Source of the DNA: Brooklawnia sp032229645 | Lineage (GTDB): Bacteria; Actinomycetota; Actinomycetes; Propionibacteriales; Propionibacteriaceae | Length of the DNA stretch: 64,000 nt | Assembly: GCA_963722295.1 (NCBI GenBank) | Contig: CAVRLB010000004.1 | Span: 124,001 to 188,000, forward strand | Direction of reading: 5' to 3' | Shown: piece after piece, positions 16,546 through 27,223 of the stretch | Position numbering within the stretch: the first letter of the stretch is position 1 | Layout: each line of letters begins with the position of its first letter | Position numbers and translations under genes: made by a program | The notes under the pieces: model-generated | What the model was told of the DNA's origin: nothing | Database searches by the model: none | The model's input: only the letters and a program-made list of their open reading frames with translations

Positions 16546-17589
16546 TCAGGCGATGACCTGGGTGACCGGCATGCCGGAATCGGCGGGAATCCGCAGGCTG
16601 CTCGGTGCGCGTCCGGCTTCGATCACCTGGGCGCCCAGTACCGCGATCATCGCGCCGTTGTCGGTGCACAATCCCGGACGTGGACGCCGCAGCTCCACGC
16701 CGGCCTTCTCGCAGCGTTCGGCCAGCAGGGTCCGCAGCCGCGAATTGGCCGCTACCCCGCCGCCCAGCACCATGTGCTCGATACCGAGTTCTCGGCAAGC
16801 GTCAATGGCCTTGGCGGTGAGCACGTCGGCGACGGCCTCCTGGAAGCTGGCCGCCACATCTGGCACGCTGATCTCTTGCCCATCGCGTTCGGCCCGCTCG
16901 ACGTACCTCGCGACGGCGGTCTTCAATCCCGAGAAGGAATAGTCGAAGCGATGCTTTTCGAGGTCGTGCCGTGCGGTCAGGCCGCGCGGAAAGCGGATCG
17001 CCTTGGGATCACCGCCCTGGGCGGCCTTGTCGATCACCGGCCCACCCGGGTATTCGAGACCGAGCAGCCGCGCCACCTTGTCATAGGCCTCCCCCGCGGC
17101 GTCGTCGATGGTCGTGCCCACTTCGGTGATGTCGCCGGTGATGTCGCGGACAGCGAGCAACTGAGTGTGACCACCCGAGACCAGCAGCGCCAGCACCGGG
17201 GTGGGCAGCGGGCCGTGATCGAGGATGTCAACCGCGACGTGCCCGACCAGATGATTGAGACCGAAGAACGGCACCTTCAATACCGACGCCAGCGTCTTCG
17301 CTGCGGAAAGACCGACGACCAGCGAGCCCATCAACCCCGGGCCGGCCGTGACTGCGATCGCGTCCACTTCACCCAGGTCGACATCCGCGGTAGCCAGGGC
17401 CCGCTCCAGGGTGGGAACCATGGCCTCCAGATGGGCACGCGACGCCACCTCGGGTACAACGCCGCCGAAGCGGGCGTGCAGTTCGACAGAGCTCGCCACC
17501 TCGTTCGCGAGCAATTCGGTACCCCGGACGATGCCGACGCTCGTCTCATCGCAACTGGACTCGATGCCCAGCACCAATGGAGCGCTCAT
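16546..17589 (-). CDS. tsaD: tRNA N6-threonylcarbamoyltransferase TsaD
   Basis: TsaD transfers threonylcarbamoyl to A37 of ANN-decoding tRNAs. The ASKHA-fold protein begins LGIESSCDETSVGIV, has the metal-binding histidines in NHLVGHVA, a SGGHTQLL loop and DDAAGEAYDKVARLLG. The ATG at 17589 overlaps the rimI stop (ATGA) and gives 347 residues; the longer open frame is not needed. With tsaB and tsaE in the same operon, three t6A components are present. Confidence 0.96.
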   Translation of the reverse strand: MSAPLVLGIESSCDETSVGIVRGTELLANEVASSVELHARFGGVVPEVASRAHLEAMVPTLERALATADVDLGEVDAIAVTAGPGLMGSLVVGLSAAKTLASVLKVPFFGLNHLVGHVAVDILDHGPLPTPVLALLVSGGHTQLLAVRDITGDITEVGTTIDDAAGEAYDKVARLLGLEYPGGPVIDKAAQGGDPKAIRFPRGLTARHDLEKHRFDYSFSGLKTAVARYVERAERDGQEISVPDVAASFQEAVADVLTAKAIDACRELGIEHMVLGGGVAANSRLRTLLAERCEKAGVELRRPRPGLCTDNGAMIAVLGAQVIEAGRAPSSLRIPADSGMPVTQVIA

Positions 17590-18062
17590 GCCCACCACCG
17601 GGCGCCGGCCGCGAGAGCGGGATGCGGCAGCGCACACTCCATGACCACCGCATCGTGCCCGGGACCGTAATAGTCGCGGCGACGCGAGATGGGCTCGAAA
17701 CCCGCGGCACAATAGAGCCCCAGCGCGGCGGCATTGTCCTGACGCACCTCGAGCAGCATCCGGTCAGCACCCGAAGCCTCTGCCCATTCCTTGCCCACGC
17801 TCACCAACCGGCGACCCACTCCGCGACCGCGCTGGCCCGGTTCGACGATCACCCGCAGCAGTTCAGCGGTGTCGTCCAGAACGCTGAAGCAGGCGACCGC
17901 CTCAACTCCCGACGAGTCGCGGCTGACCAGCACCAGCCGGTGCAGGGCATCGAGTTCGCTGACCCAAGATGCCGCACTCCACCGCTCCGAACGGGCGAAT
18001 CCGGATTCTTCCAGGCCCAGCAATGCGGTCAGGTCATTGCGGTTTGCGGTGGAGACGATCAT
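17586..18062 (-). CDS. rimI: GNAT acetyltransferase, RimI-like
   Basis: This 158-residue GNAT protein has the acetyl-CoA loop RGRGVGRRLV and the C-terminal motif NAAALGLYCAAGFEPISRR. RimI acetylates the N-terminus of ribosomal protein S18 in enterobacteria. Its place between tsaB and tsaD is conserved in many bacteria. It overlaps both neighbours by 4 nt (ATGA), so translation of the operon is coupled. Confidence 0.9.
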   Translation of the reverse strand: MIVSTANRNDLTALLGLEESGFARSERWSAASWVSELDALHRLVLVSRDSSGVEAVACFSVLDDTAELLRVIVEPGQRGRGVGRRLVSVGKEWAEASGADRMLLEVRQDNAAALGLYCAAGFEPISRRRDYYGPGHDAVVMECALPHPALAAGARWWA

Positions 18063-18760
18063 CGTTTCTCCTGTCGGTAAGCGATGCGCAGCTTGGCTGT
18101 GGAGGCCAACGCCGATTTACGAGTACGCGGAACCTCAGCGTCAGGCTTTCGCAGATATGCCGGTTCCAGACCGGTGTCCGAAAGCTGGTCGATCAACGCG
18201 GCGGCCAGCGCTGCGTCCAGACGATGCGGCGCACCGGGAGCGATGCGGTCGACGAAGGCCTCCGGATAGACCTCGACGCCCGGCCCACCCACCGGCAACA
18301 ACGGCAGACCACCGGGGATCGTCACCGCTGGACCGGATAGCCGCTTGCCGGACGAGTCGTAGCTCGCCCAGTAGAGCTCTTTGCGGCGAGCGTCGGTGGC
18401 GACCACGACATCGCCGTCCGGACGCGACTCGCCGACCAGCCAGGCCAGCGCGATCGCGTCCAGGCTGCCGAATCCGCGCACCGGTACACCGGCGACCACA
18501 CTCAGTGTGCGAGCAGTCACGATCCCGATCCGCAGCCCGGTGAAAGGCCCGGGCCCGACACCGACCGCGATCAGCGACAGATCGGACGCAGTCAGCTCGT
18601 GTGCGCCGAGCAACTCGTCGATCATCGGCATCAGCTCTTCGACGTGCTTGCGGGAGCTGGTCTCGGTTCGCGAATCGATCGGCCGGCCGCCGTGGGCCAA
18701 GCCCACATTGATGCCGCTGGCGGTGTCGATCGCCAGCACCCACCCGGAATCAGAACTCAC
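18059..18760 (-). CDS. tsaB: tRNA threonylcarbamoyladenosine biosynthesis protein TsaB
   Basis: TsaB is the catalytically inactive TsaD paralogue that scaffolds the t6A complex. The sequence has WVLAIDTASGINVGL, the conserved SRKHVEELMPMI and GPGPFTGLRIGI. The GTG at 18760 overlaps the tsaE stop (GTGA) and follows AGGGGGAAAT, so it is preferred to an upstream ATG. The length is 233 residues. Confidence 0.94.
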   Translation of the reverse strand: MSSDSGWVLAIDTASGINVGLAHGGRPIDSRTETSSRKHVEELMPMIDELLGAHELTASDLSLIAVGVGPGPFTGLRIGIVTARTLSVVAGVPVRGFGSLDAIALAWLVGESRPDGDVVVATDARRKELYWASYDSSGKRLSGPAVTIPGGLPLLPVGGPGVEVYPEAFVDRIAPGAPHRLDAALAAALIDQLSDTGLEPAYLRKPDAEVPRTRKSALASTAKLRIAYRQEKR

Positions 18761-19722
18761 ATTTCCCCCTGTTCGCCGGCCAGCGCCCACAGATCCACGC
18801 CCCGCCAGCGCGGCCCGACGCCGCGAACTGTCACGAGGCGGGTGTCGTCGTCAATGTCGTCACTGCGTTCGATGTCGATCTCCAGCCGGTCCGCAGCCAG
18901 GTGTTCGGCCAGACCGGCCCCCCATTCGATCAGGGTGACAGAGTCGCCGAGCGTTTCGTCCAGGTCGAGGTCGTCGAGTTCGGCCGCCGAGCCGAGCCGG
19001 TAGGCGTCCACGTGCACCAGCTGCGGTGCCGCGCCGGTCGGACGATGGATGCGGCTGAGGACGAAGGTGGGCGAGGTCACCGGACCACAGACCTGCAGCC
19101 CGTCGGCGATGCCCTGGGTGAGCGTGGTCTTGCCCGCACCGAGTTCGCCGTTCACCACGATGAGATCGCCCGGGGCGAGCAATTCTGCCAGCCGGGTGCC
19201 GAAATCGCGCATCTGGCCGGCGGTCGGAATCCGGACACTGGCGGGCAGTGCGATGTCGAGAAGCAGCTGATGCTCGTCCAACTCGCGGGCGACGTCAAAG
19301 CCGTAGGCCTGCCACCAGGCAACGACATCGGGAAGCTCTCGGCGAGCGATCAATTGCAGCCGCCGCATGCCGGCGCGGGTAGCCAACTCTGCAGCCGCCA
19401 CGACCAGCTGAAAGGCCACCCCATTGCGGCGGTGCCCCGGGAGCACGCAGACCCGGTGCAACATGCCCGACGGCACGCCGGAGTCCGGGTGAAGCGAGCA
19501 AAACAGGCATCCCGCAACACCGGAATCGTCGGAGGCGATGACACCGATCTGGGTGGCGATCCGTGCCTGAACATCGGCCAGGGTATCGCTCATCGCGTCC
19601 GCCGGCGGGTCGAGGGCCTTGCGCCCACCGAAAGCCTGGGTGATCACGTGCAGCATCGTTTCAGCATCGCTCGGCTCGGCCAGCCGCAGCTGCAGTTGCT
19701 CGTCCAGCTCGGATTCGATCAC
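18757..19722 (-). CDS. tsaE: GNAT acetyltransferase-TsaE fusion
   Basis: Two domains are encoded in one 321-residue protein. Residues 10-155 are a GNAT fold, with the acetyl-CoA-binding region CVLPGHRRNGVAFQLV and a terminal WWQAYGFDV. Residues 165-320 are TsaE, the t6A ATPase, with Walker A GELGAGKTTLTQ, TSPTFVL and the HVDAYRL motif. TsaE alone is normally about 150-160 residues. It heads the t6A operon and is followed by tsaB, with rimI encoded separately, so the fused acetyltransferase is a second GNAT activity. The acetylated target is unknown. Confidence 0.93.
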   Translation of the reverse strand: MIESELDEQLQLRLAEPSDAETMLHVITQAFGGRKALDPPADAMSDTLADVQARIATQIGVIASDDSGVAGCLFCSLHPDSGVPSGMLHRVCVLPGHRRNGVAFQLVVAAAELATRAGMRRLQLIARRELPDVVAWWQAYGFDVARELDEHQLLLDIALPASVRIPTAGQMRDFGTRLAELLAPGDLIVVNGELGAGKTTLTQGIADGLQVCGPVTSPTFVLSRIHRPTGAAPQLVHVDAYRLGSAAELDDLDLDETLGDSVTLIEWGAGLAEHLAADRLEIDIERSDDIDDDTRLVTVRGVGPRWRGVDLWALAGEQGEM

Positions 19723-19854
19723 GGGTTGCCAGTCTACGCGCGCGTCCCGCGAAGGCCGAAACCTCGGCTGGCGGTCGCCGCAACTCGGGCCACGATCGAC
19801 TTCCGGAGACTCCCGGAAAGCAGCTGCACGTCACGTGCGGTTTCACAGACAACC

Positions 19855-19860
19855 TAGACT
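19855..19860 (+). promoter_or_regulatory. -10 box of mannosyltransferase, leaderless arrangement
   Basis: TAGACT ends 7 nt before the GTG start at 19868. It is identical to the guaA -10 box and similarly spaced. No Shine-Dalgarno sequence or clear -35 box is visible. Confidence 0.5.
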
Positions 19861-19867
19861 GTCAGAT

Positions 19868-21007
19868 GTGCGAGTCGGATTTGTAACCGAAAGCTTCTTG
19901 CCGTCTGTCAATGGTGTAACCAACTCGGTGCTTCGAGCCTTGGAACATCTTCGAGAACGCGGCCATGAAGCTCTGGTTATCGCCCCCAATGACCCTCGCG
20001 GCGTTCCCGACAGCTATGCCGGTTTCCCGGTCGTGACCACCGCTTCGCTATACCTGCCCTGGTACCCCGACATGCGGTTGTCGGCGACCTCCGCGAACTC
20101 GGTGCATAAGCTGCTGGCGGACTTCGCTCCCGATGTGGTTCACCTGGCCGCCCCGGTCATCCTCGGCTCGAAGGGCGTGATGGCGGCGGCCGACCTGGGC
20201 ATACCCAGCGTCGCCCTCTATCAGACCGAGGTGCCCCGCTACGCCGTGCAATACGGCTACCCCGCAGCCGAGCCGATCTTCTGGCGGCACCTTCGCAAGG
20301 TGCACAACATGGCAACCATCAATCTGGCGCCGTCCACATTCACCCGCGATCAGCTGATCGCCCACGGATTCTCCCGCGTCGATGTCTGGGGACGAGGAGT
20401 CGATACCCAACGCTTCAACCCGGCCAAACGAGACCAATGGCTGCACGACTCCTGGGCGCCGAACGGCGAGGTCGTGGTCGGCTACATGGGACGACTGGCA
20501 CCCGAGAAACAGGTCGAGGATCTACGCGTGCTCGCCGACATGCCGGGCGTCAGGCTGGTGATCATCGGAGACGGTCCACTGCGCACCGAACTCGAGGCGC
20601 AACTGCCCGGCGCGGTTTTCGTGGGCATGAAGGCCGGGGACGAACTGCCCCGCTTCCTCGCGTCGCTCGATCTGTTCGTCCACCCCGGCGAATCGGAGAC
20701 CTTCTGCCAGACGATCCAGGAGGCGCAGGCGAGCGGGCTGCCCGCGATCGCGCCACGCCGGGGCGGGCCCATCGATCTGATCGAGCCCTCACATAACGGC
20801 TGGCTCTACACGCCCGGCGATCTCACGATGCTGCGCCACCACGTCAGCGACCTGGTGGGCGACAGCTTCAAACGGACGGCATTCGGGCAGACCGGCAGAA
20901 CTCAGGTCGAAGGGCGGACGTGGCCCAAGCTCTGCGACCAACTCCTCGACTACTACTGCGCCGCGATCGACCTGGGCGTCAGCTCGCCGGCCAAGATCGG
21001 CTTGTGA
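19868..21007 (+). CDS. GT4 mannosyltransferase, MgtA/PimB-like
   Basis: The 379-residue protein is a GT-B glycosyltransferase. Its N-terminus VRVGFVTESFLPSVNGVTNSV matches the family of GDP-mannose-dependent alpha-mannosyltransferases acting on lipid acceptors (PimB', MgtA). The donor site contains YMGRLAPEKQVEDL, and FVHPGESETFCQTIQEAQASG carries the EX7E motif. It would act on the cytoplasmic membrane face. It is divergent from tsaE, and its last 55 bp overlap the 3' end of the opposite-strand nnr gene. Confidence 0.82.
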   Translation: MRVGFVTESFLPSVNGVTNSVLRALEHLRERGHEALVIAPNDPRGVPDSYAGFPVVTTASLYLPWYPDMRLSATSANSVHKLLADFAPDVVHLAAPVILGSKGVMAAADLGIPSVALYQTEVPRYAVQYGYPAAEPIFWRHLRKVHNMATINLAPSTFTRDQLIAHGFSRVDVWGRGVDTQRFNPAKRDQWLHDSWAPNGEVVVGYMGRLAPEKQVEDLRVLADMPGVRLVIIGDGPLRTELEAQLPGAVFVGMKAGDELPRFLASLDLFVHPGESETFCQTIQEAQASGLPAIAPRRGGPIDLIEPSHNGWLYTPGDLTMLRHHVSDLVGDSFKRTAFGQTGRTQVEGRTWPKLCDQLLDYYCAAIDLGVSSPAKIGL

Positions 21008-22404
21008 CTGAATTCGGCCAGCTGCACCAGCACCTCGGGGATGGCCTGCACGACCACATCCGGCGGGAAGGGCCCCGGCTTTTGCGCGGCCGCCATCGCC
21101 TGCACGGACGCGGCGAGCGCAGCTGCCTTGGGAGCCGCCAGCCCGGCCGCCAGCAGCGTGCCGCAGATGCCGGCGAGGACGTCGCCCGAGCCGGCCTGCG
21201 CCGTCCATGACGGTCCGGCGATCGCGAGTGTGACCCGTTCCTGGAACGGATTTGCGATGTACTGGGTGGCGCCCTTGAGCAGCACAGTCGTTTGCCACCG
21301 TTGGGCGGCCTCGTATGCCTTGCCGATCGGATCGTCCTCAACCTCGGCGCGCGTGATGCCCAGCAGGCCCGCCAGTTCGCCGGCATGCGGTGTCAGCAAC
21401 CACCCGTCAGGCAGCTTCTTCGGCAGATGACGTAGCGCATCGGCGTCGACCACTGCGGGCGCCCCGGATTCGAGAATCGGTCCGAACCGCTTTTCGGAGC
21501 CTTCGTCACTCCAACCGCAGCCCACCAGCCAGGCCTCCACCCGGCCGGTATTGACCGTCACCGATGGCAGCTTGCGCAGGACGAGATCAGCTAGCCGGTC
21601 GGAGCCGACGAACCGGACCATCCCTGCTCCCGAATAGACCGCGCCGGTCACAGACAGCACTGCCGCACCCGGATAGCGGGTCGAGCCGGTGTCCACACCG
21701 AGCACGCCACGGGAGTACTTGTCGGCGTACGGGGTCGGCCACGGCCACCAGCGCGCCACATCCACCCGCTGCATCTGACGCAGATTCGAGCGGGGTAGCT
21801 GCAGCCCGAGATCGGCCACCTGGACATCGCCGCACACACTGGCGGCAGGCTGCGCCAGGTGGCAGAGCTTGGGCGCACCGAAGGTGATCGTCCGGGTGGC
21901 CTCCAAGACGTGCTCGGTACGGTGGTGGTCCTCGGGGGCCAGGCCGGAGGGCACATCGACAGCCAGCACCGGCATCTTCAAGACATCGCACATCTCGGCG
22001 AACCACTGAGCGTTCTGCGGCAGGCCGGCTCGCCCCCCGATACCGGTGATCGCGTCGATGACCAGTGAGACATCGGGCAGCAGCCGACCGACATCGAGGT
22101 CATCGAGGAAGCGGATACCCACCTGCCGCGCAGCGACCACGCCTTGCGGGTGAGCCGTGCCGGTGACCGGCCAGACCATCACCTGCCGGCGGCCGTCGCG
22201 CACCAGTTTGCGGGCAGCGAACAAGCCGTCGCCGCCGTTCTTGCCCGGCCCTACCGCCACCAGGATCGTCCCCTCGGGAACCATCTGCTCGGCGAGTTTG
22301 GCCACCTGATCGGCGGCGCGCAACATCAAGTTGACGCCTGGATTGTCTTCGGCAAACTCCTGTTCGGCAGCGCGGATCTTTGCCACAGACTGAATCCCGA
22401 TCAC
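20953..22404 (-). CDS. nnr: Bifunctional NAD(P)H-hydrate epimerase/dehydratase
   Basis: The enzyme repairs hydrated NAD(P)H. The N-terminal YjeF domain (about 1-215) has VAVGPGKNGGDGLFAARKL and a DAITGIGGR loop. The C-terminal ADP-dependent dehydratase domain (about 225-483) has LLTPHAGELAGLLG and the ribokinase-like GSGDVLAGICGTLLA. The start overlaps the acpS stop by 4 nt. The 3' end overlaps the convergent mannosyltransferase gene by 55 bp. Confidence 0.95.
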   Translation of the reverse strand: MIGIQSVAKIRAAEQEFAEDNPGVNLMLRAADQVAKLAEQMVPEGTILVAVGPGKNGGDGLFAARKLVRDGRRQVMVWPVTGTAHPQGVVAARQVGIRFLDDLDVGRLLPDVSLVIDAITGIGGRAGLPQNAQWFAEMCDVLKMPVLAVDVPSGLAPEDHHRTEHVLEATRTITFGAPKLCHLAQPAASVCGDVQVADLGLQLPRSNLRQMQRVDVARWWPWPTPYADKYSRGVLGVDTGSTRYPGAAVLSVTGAVYSGAGMVRFVGSDRLADLVLRKLPSVTVNTGRVEAWLVGCGWSDEGSEKRFGPILESGAPAVVDADALRHLPKKLPDGWLLTPHAGELAGLLGITRAEVEDDPIGKAYEAAQRWQTTVLLKGATQYIANPFQERVTLAIAGPSWTAQAGSGDVLAGICGTLLAAGLAAPKAAALAASVQAMAAAQKPGPFPPDVVVQAIPEVLVQLAEFSHKPILAGELTPRSIAAQ

Positions 22405-22775
22405 GATTTCCCCTCACAGATCACAAATGCCGTTGCCAGCCCACCGTCATGACTCAATGAAAGCCGAATGTTCGCCACTTCGCATTCGGCGGCTCTCGCC
22501 GCAACGGTACCGCGAATGACGAACTCGGGTGCGCCATTGGACGATGTGGCCACCTCTGCGTCCAGCCAGCTCATACCGCCGGGCGAGCCGAGCGCCTTGG
22601 CCAACGCCTCCTTGGCGCAGAACCGCGCAGCCAATGACTCCACCGACCGCAACCTGCCGTCCGGGGTGCGTGCCTCGGCGGCAGTGAAGAGTCGATCCAT
22701 CAGCCCAGGGCGGCGCTCCAGCATGGCCGCCACGCGGTCGATCTGGCAGATATCCACCCCGAGGCCGATGATCAT
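22401..22775 (-). CDS. acpS: Holo-[acyl-carrier-protein] synthase
   Basis: AcpS attaches 4'-phosphopantetheine from CoA to the acyl carrier protein. The 124-residue protein begins MIIGLGVDICQIDRV, with the metal-binding Asp in this motif and the Glu in RFCAKEALAKALG. ATG at 22775 is chosen because the family starts immediately before this motif. The gene lies between glmS (7 nt gap) and nnr (4-nt overlap), with the CoA-pathway gene coaA nearby on the other strand. Confidence 0.94.
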   Translation of the reverse strand: MIIGLGVDICQIDRVAAMLERRPGLMDRLFTAAEARTPDGRLRSVESLAARFCAKEALAKALGSPGGMSWLDAEVATSSNGAPEFVIRGTVAARAAECEVANIRLSLSHDGGLATAFVICEGKS

Positions 22776-22782
22776 GGCCGTC

Positions 22783-24630
<1,848 letters not shown>

Positions 24631-24636
24631 GGGAAC

Positions 24637-24642
24637 ACCATA
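24637..24642 (-). promoter_or_regulatory. -10 box of glmS, leaderless arrangement
   Basis: On the minus strand TATGGT ends 6 nt before the glmS ATG. There is no ribosome-binding site, consistent with a leaderless mRNA. Confidence 0.45.
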
Positions 24643-24778
24643 TCTGATGCGCTATCTACGCTCTTACCCGTACCGGGCGGGGACGAACCGAGCTCCGGCA
24701 TGCCGCGCGTCCGGACTCGCCGGGCATCCCACCGACCGCTAGGCTTTCCGGCATGTCGAGACACGGAGGTCGGATACC

Positions 24779-25702
24779 GTGACCAGCCCATGGGTTAATG
24801 TGCCACGCCAGGCGTGGGCAGATCTTGCGACAGACGGTCAGTTAAACCTCGATACCGCCACCGTGACCCGGCTGCGCGGTCTCCAGGATCCGACCGATGA
24901 ACGCGATGTGGCCGAGGTCTATCTGCCGCTGGCCGAGCTGCTGAATCTCTACCGCATCAACCACGACCAGCTCTATGCCGATTCCTACGGCTTCTTGAAG
25001 ATTGCCCCCACCAAGACCCCGTTCATCATCGGTGTGGCAGGCTCCGTCGCCGTCGGCAAGTCCACCTCCGCTCGGCTTCTGCAGGAGTTGCTTCGTCAAT
25101 CCGACGGCCATCCCCGGGTGGATCTGGTCACCACCGATGGCTTCTTGCATCCGAACGCCGTGCTCCAGGCTCGGGGCATCCTCGACCGCAAGGGTTTCCC
25201 CGAGAGCTACGACCGCCGGGCACTACTCGACTTCGTAATCGCGGTGAAATCCGGCGTCGAGGAAGTACAGGCACCGGTCTACTCGCACGTCATCTACGAC
25301 ATCGTCGCCGGCCGGCGGATCACTGTCACTCGTCCGGATGTCTTGATCGTCGAGGGCCTCAACGTACTGCAGCCCGCGCCGGCCGGACGAGGCCATCTGA
25401 CGATCAGCGACTTCTTCGACTTCTCGGTCTATGTGGACGCCGACGAATCCGCCATCAGGCAGTGGTTCGTGACGCGGTTCATGGCGCTGCGCGACACCGC
25501 CTTCCGCGATCCCACGAGCTTCTTCCGCGCCTACGCCGAACTCTCGGACGATGAGGCGGTGCAGCAGGCCAACACCGTCTGGGACGGGATCAACAAGCCG
25601 AACCTGATCGAGAACATCGAGCCGACCCGGGAACGGGCCACCGCGATTCTGCGCAAGGGCAGCGATCATGTGATTTCCGAGGTGCGGATCCGGCGCATCT
25701 GA
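24779..25702 (+). CDS. coaA: Pantothenate kinase, type I
   Basis: CoaA phosphorylates pantothenate, the first committed step of CoA synthesis. The 307-residue protein has the P-loop GVAGSVAVGKSTSARLL, the DGFLHPNAVL substrate motif, FPESYDRRALLDFV and VIVEGLNVLQ. GTG at 24779 has a strong GGAGGT 8 nt upstream, and a TAGGCT -10-like box lies further upstream (about 24741). It is divergent from glmS and convergent with glmM. Confidence 0.96.
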   Translation: MTSPWVNVPRQAWADLATDGQLNLDTATVTRLRGLQDPTDERDVAEVYLPLAELLNLYRINHDQLYADSYGFLKIAPTKTPFIIGVAGSVAVGKSTSARLLQELLRQSDGHPRVDLVTTDGFLHPNAVLQARGILDRKGFPESYDRRALLDFVIAVKSGVEEVQAPVYSHVIYDIVAGRRITVTRPDVLIVEGLNVLQPAPAGRGHLTISDFFDFSVYVDADESAIRQWFVTRFMALRDTAFRDPTSFFRAYAELSDDEAVQQANTVWDGINKPNLIENIEPTRERATAILRKGSDHVISEVRIRRI

Positions 25703-25741
25703 TCAGCCCGCGACGGCGCCTGCCCAAGGACCGCGAGGGTC

Positions 25742-27097
25742 CTAAAGGGCCAGGCGAGCGGCGACCAGCTCGGCGAGCCGTTGCGCCACCTGCTGGGCGC
25801 TCTCGGTCGTGGTGGCCTCGACCATCACCCGGACGAGCGGCTCGGTGCCCGAGGGACGCAGCACCACGCGTCCGCTGGTGCCCAGGGCATTGTTCGCCTG
25901 GGTGACCGCGCGCGTGATCTCAGGATCGATGCCCGCGCGCATCTTGTCGACATTCGGCACGTTGATCATCACCTGCGGCAGGGTTGTCATCACCGACGCC
26001 AGTTCAGCCAGCGAGCGTCCGCACCGCACCACCCGCGCAGCGATATGCAAGCCGGTCAGCACACCGTCGCCGGTATTCGCGTATTCGCTGATGATCACAT
26101 GTCCGGACTGCTCGCCCCCGAGGGTGAAGCCGTTCTGGGCCATCGCCTCGAGCACGTAGCGGTCCCCCACCCGGGTCTGCTCGACCTGAATGCCGTTCTC
26201 GCGCATCGCATTGATCAGCCCGAGATTGCTCATGATGGTGGCAACCAGGGTGTTGTTGTGCAGCTTTCCCTGCTCCTTGAGATCGAGCGCCAGGATCGCC
26301 ATGATGTGGTCACCGTCGACGACCGCACCGGTCGCGTCCACCGCCAGGCAGCGGTCGGCGTCGCCGTCGAGGGCGATGCCGAGGTCGGCGCCGTGTTCGA
26401 CGACGGCGGCCTGCAGGCCCCCGATGTGAGTGGATCCGGCATTGTCATTGATGTTGAGGCCGTCGGGGTTGTTGTGGATGCCGACGACCGTGGCACCACT
26501 CGCCTCGAAGGCCGCTACTGCGGTGAAGGACGCGGCTCCATTCGCCGCATCGACGACGACCTTCAACCCATCCAGCCGAGCACCTTCCAGGCTGGCCACC
26601 AGCGCATCGATGTAACTGCGCCGCAGAGCGTGGGCCTCGTCGGCGCGGATCCGTCCGACGCTCCCGGCGACCGGACGCTTCCAGTTCTCGTTGAGCCGTT
26701 CTTCGATCGAGTCCTCGATCGAATCGTCGAGCTTGACGCCGCCGCGCTGGAAGAACTTGATGCCATTGTCGGGCATCGGATTATGGGAGGCCGAGAGCAT
26801 CACACCGAGATCGGCGTCCTGCGTATTGACCAGATAGGCCAAGCCTGGTGTCGGCACGATGCCCACATCGATGACGTCAACGCCGGTACTGGCCAGCCCC
26901 GCATTCACCGCCGCCGAGAGCAGCTCGCCCGAGATACGGGTATCGCGCCCTACCAGCGCCGTGGGGCGCCGGTCAGCAAAAGCGCGGGCCTCGCCCAGCA
27001 CCTTGGCAGCTGCCGCGGACAGTTCCATGGCGAGTTCAGCGGTGAGGTCGGCGTTGGCCACTCCACGCACTCCGTCGGTTCCAAATAATCGTGCCAT
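25742..27097 (-). CDS. glmM: Phosphoglucosamine mutase
   Basis: GlmM converts glucosamine-6-phosphate to the 1-phosphate, following GlmS. The 451-residue protein has MARLFGTDGVRG, the phosphoserine loop MLSASHNPMPDNGIKFF, the metal site DGDADRC and the phosphate-binding RPSGTEPLVRVMVE. The ATG at 27097 is chosen because the family begins there and the longer open frame upstream reads as non-coding. It follows rplM-rpsI but has its own promoter and a strong terminator before it. Confidence 0.97.
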   Translation of the reverse strand: MARLFGTDGVRGVANADLTAELAMELSAAAAKVLGEARAFADRRPTALVGRDTRISGELLSAAVNAGLASTGVDVIDVGIVPTPGLAYLVNTQDADLGVMLSASHNPMPDNGIKFFQRGGVKLDDSIEDSIEERLNENWKRPVAGSVGRIRADEAHALRRSYIDALVASLEGARLDGLKVVVDAANGAASFTAVAAFEASGATVVGIHNNPDGLNINDNAGSTHIGGLQAAVVEHGADLGIALDGDADRCLAVDATGAVVDGDHIMAILALDLKEQGKLHNNTLVATIMSNLGLINAMRENGIQVEQTRVGDRYVLEAMAQNGFTLGGEQSGHVIISEYANTGDGVLTGLHIAARVVRCGRSLAELASVMTTLPQVMINVPNVDKMRAGIDPEITRAVTQANNALGTSGRVVLRPSGTEPLVRVMVEATTTESAQQVAQRLAELVAARLAL

Positions 27098-27105
27098 AAG
27101 GGCTA

Positions 27106-27133
27106 AGCGTAGTGGCCGGACAGACGGCTGCAA
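27106..27133 (-). promoter_or_regulatory. glmM promoter, probably leaderless
   Basis: On the minus strand TTGCAG (27133-27128) and TACGCT (27111-27106) are 16 nt apart. Eight nt separate the -10 box from the ATG at 27097, and no ribosome-binding site is visible. Confidence 0.5.
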
Positions 27134-27149
27134 CAAACGGGTCCCAAAC

Positions 27150-27188
27150 GCACAGCGGCCGACCACCTCGGGTGGTCGGCCGCTGTGC
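27150..27188. terminator. rpsI terminator hairpin
   Basis: An 18-bp perfect stem (27150-27167 with 27171-27188; core CAGCGGCCGACCACC) closes on a 3-nt TCG loop. It lies 36 nt beyond the rpsI stop and before the glmM promoter. No U-tract follows. Confidence 0.8.
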
Positions 27189-27223
27189 AGGAAGAAGGTC
27201 GCGCGACCTGCGGATACGAAAGA

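Noticed and set aside
24631..24778. glmS ribozyme
   Set aside because: The element belongs mainly to Firmicutes, and the -10 box lies 6 nt from the start codon, leaving no room for a leader.
25781..27088. 435-codon frame antisense to glmM
   Set aside because: Mirror of glmM codon bias; no recognisable domain.
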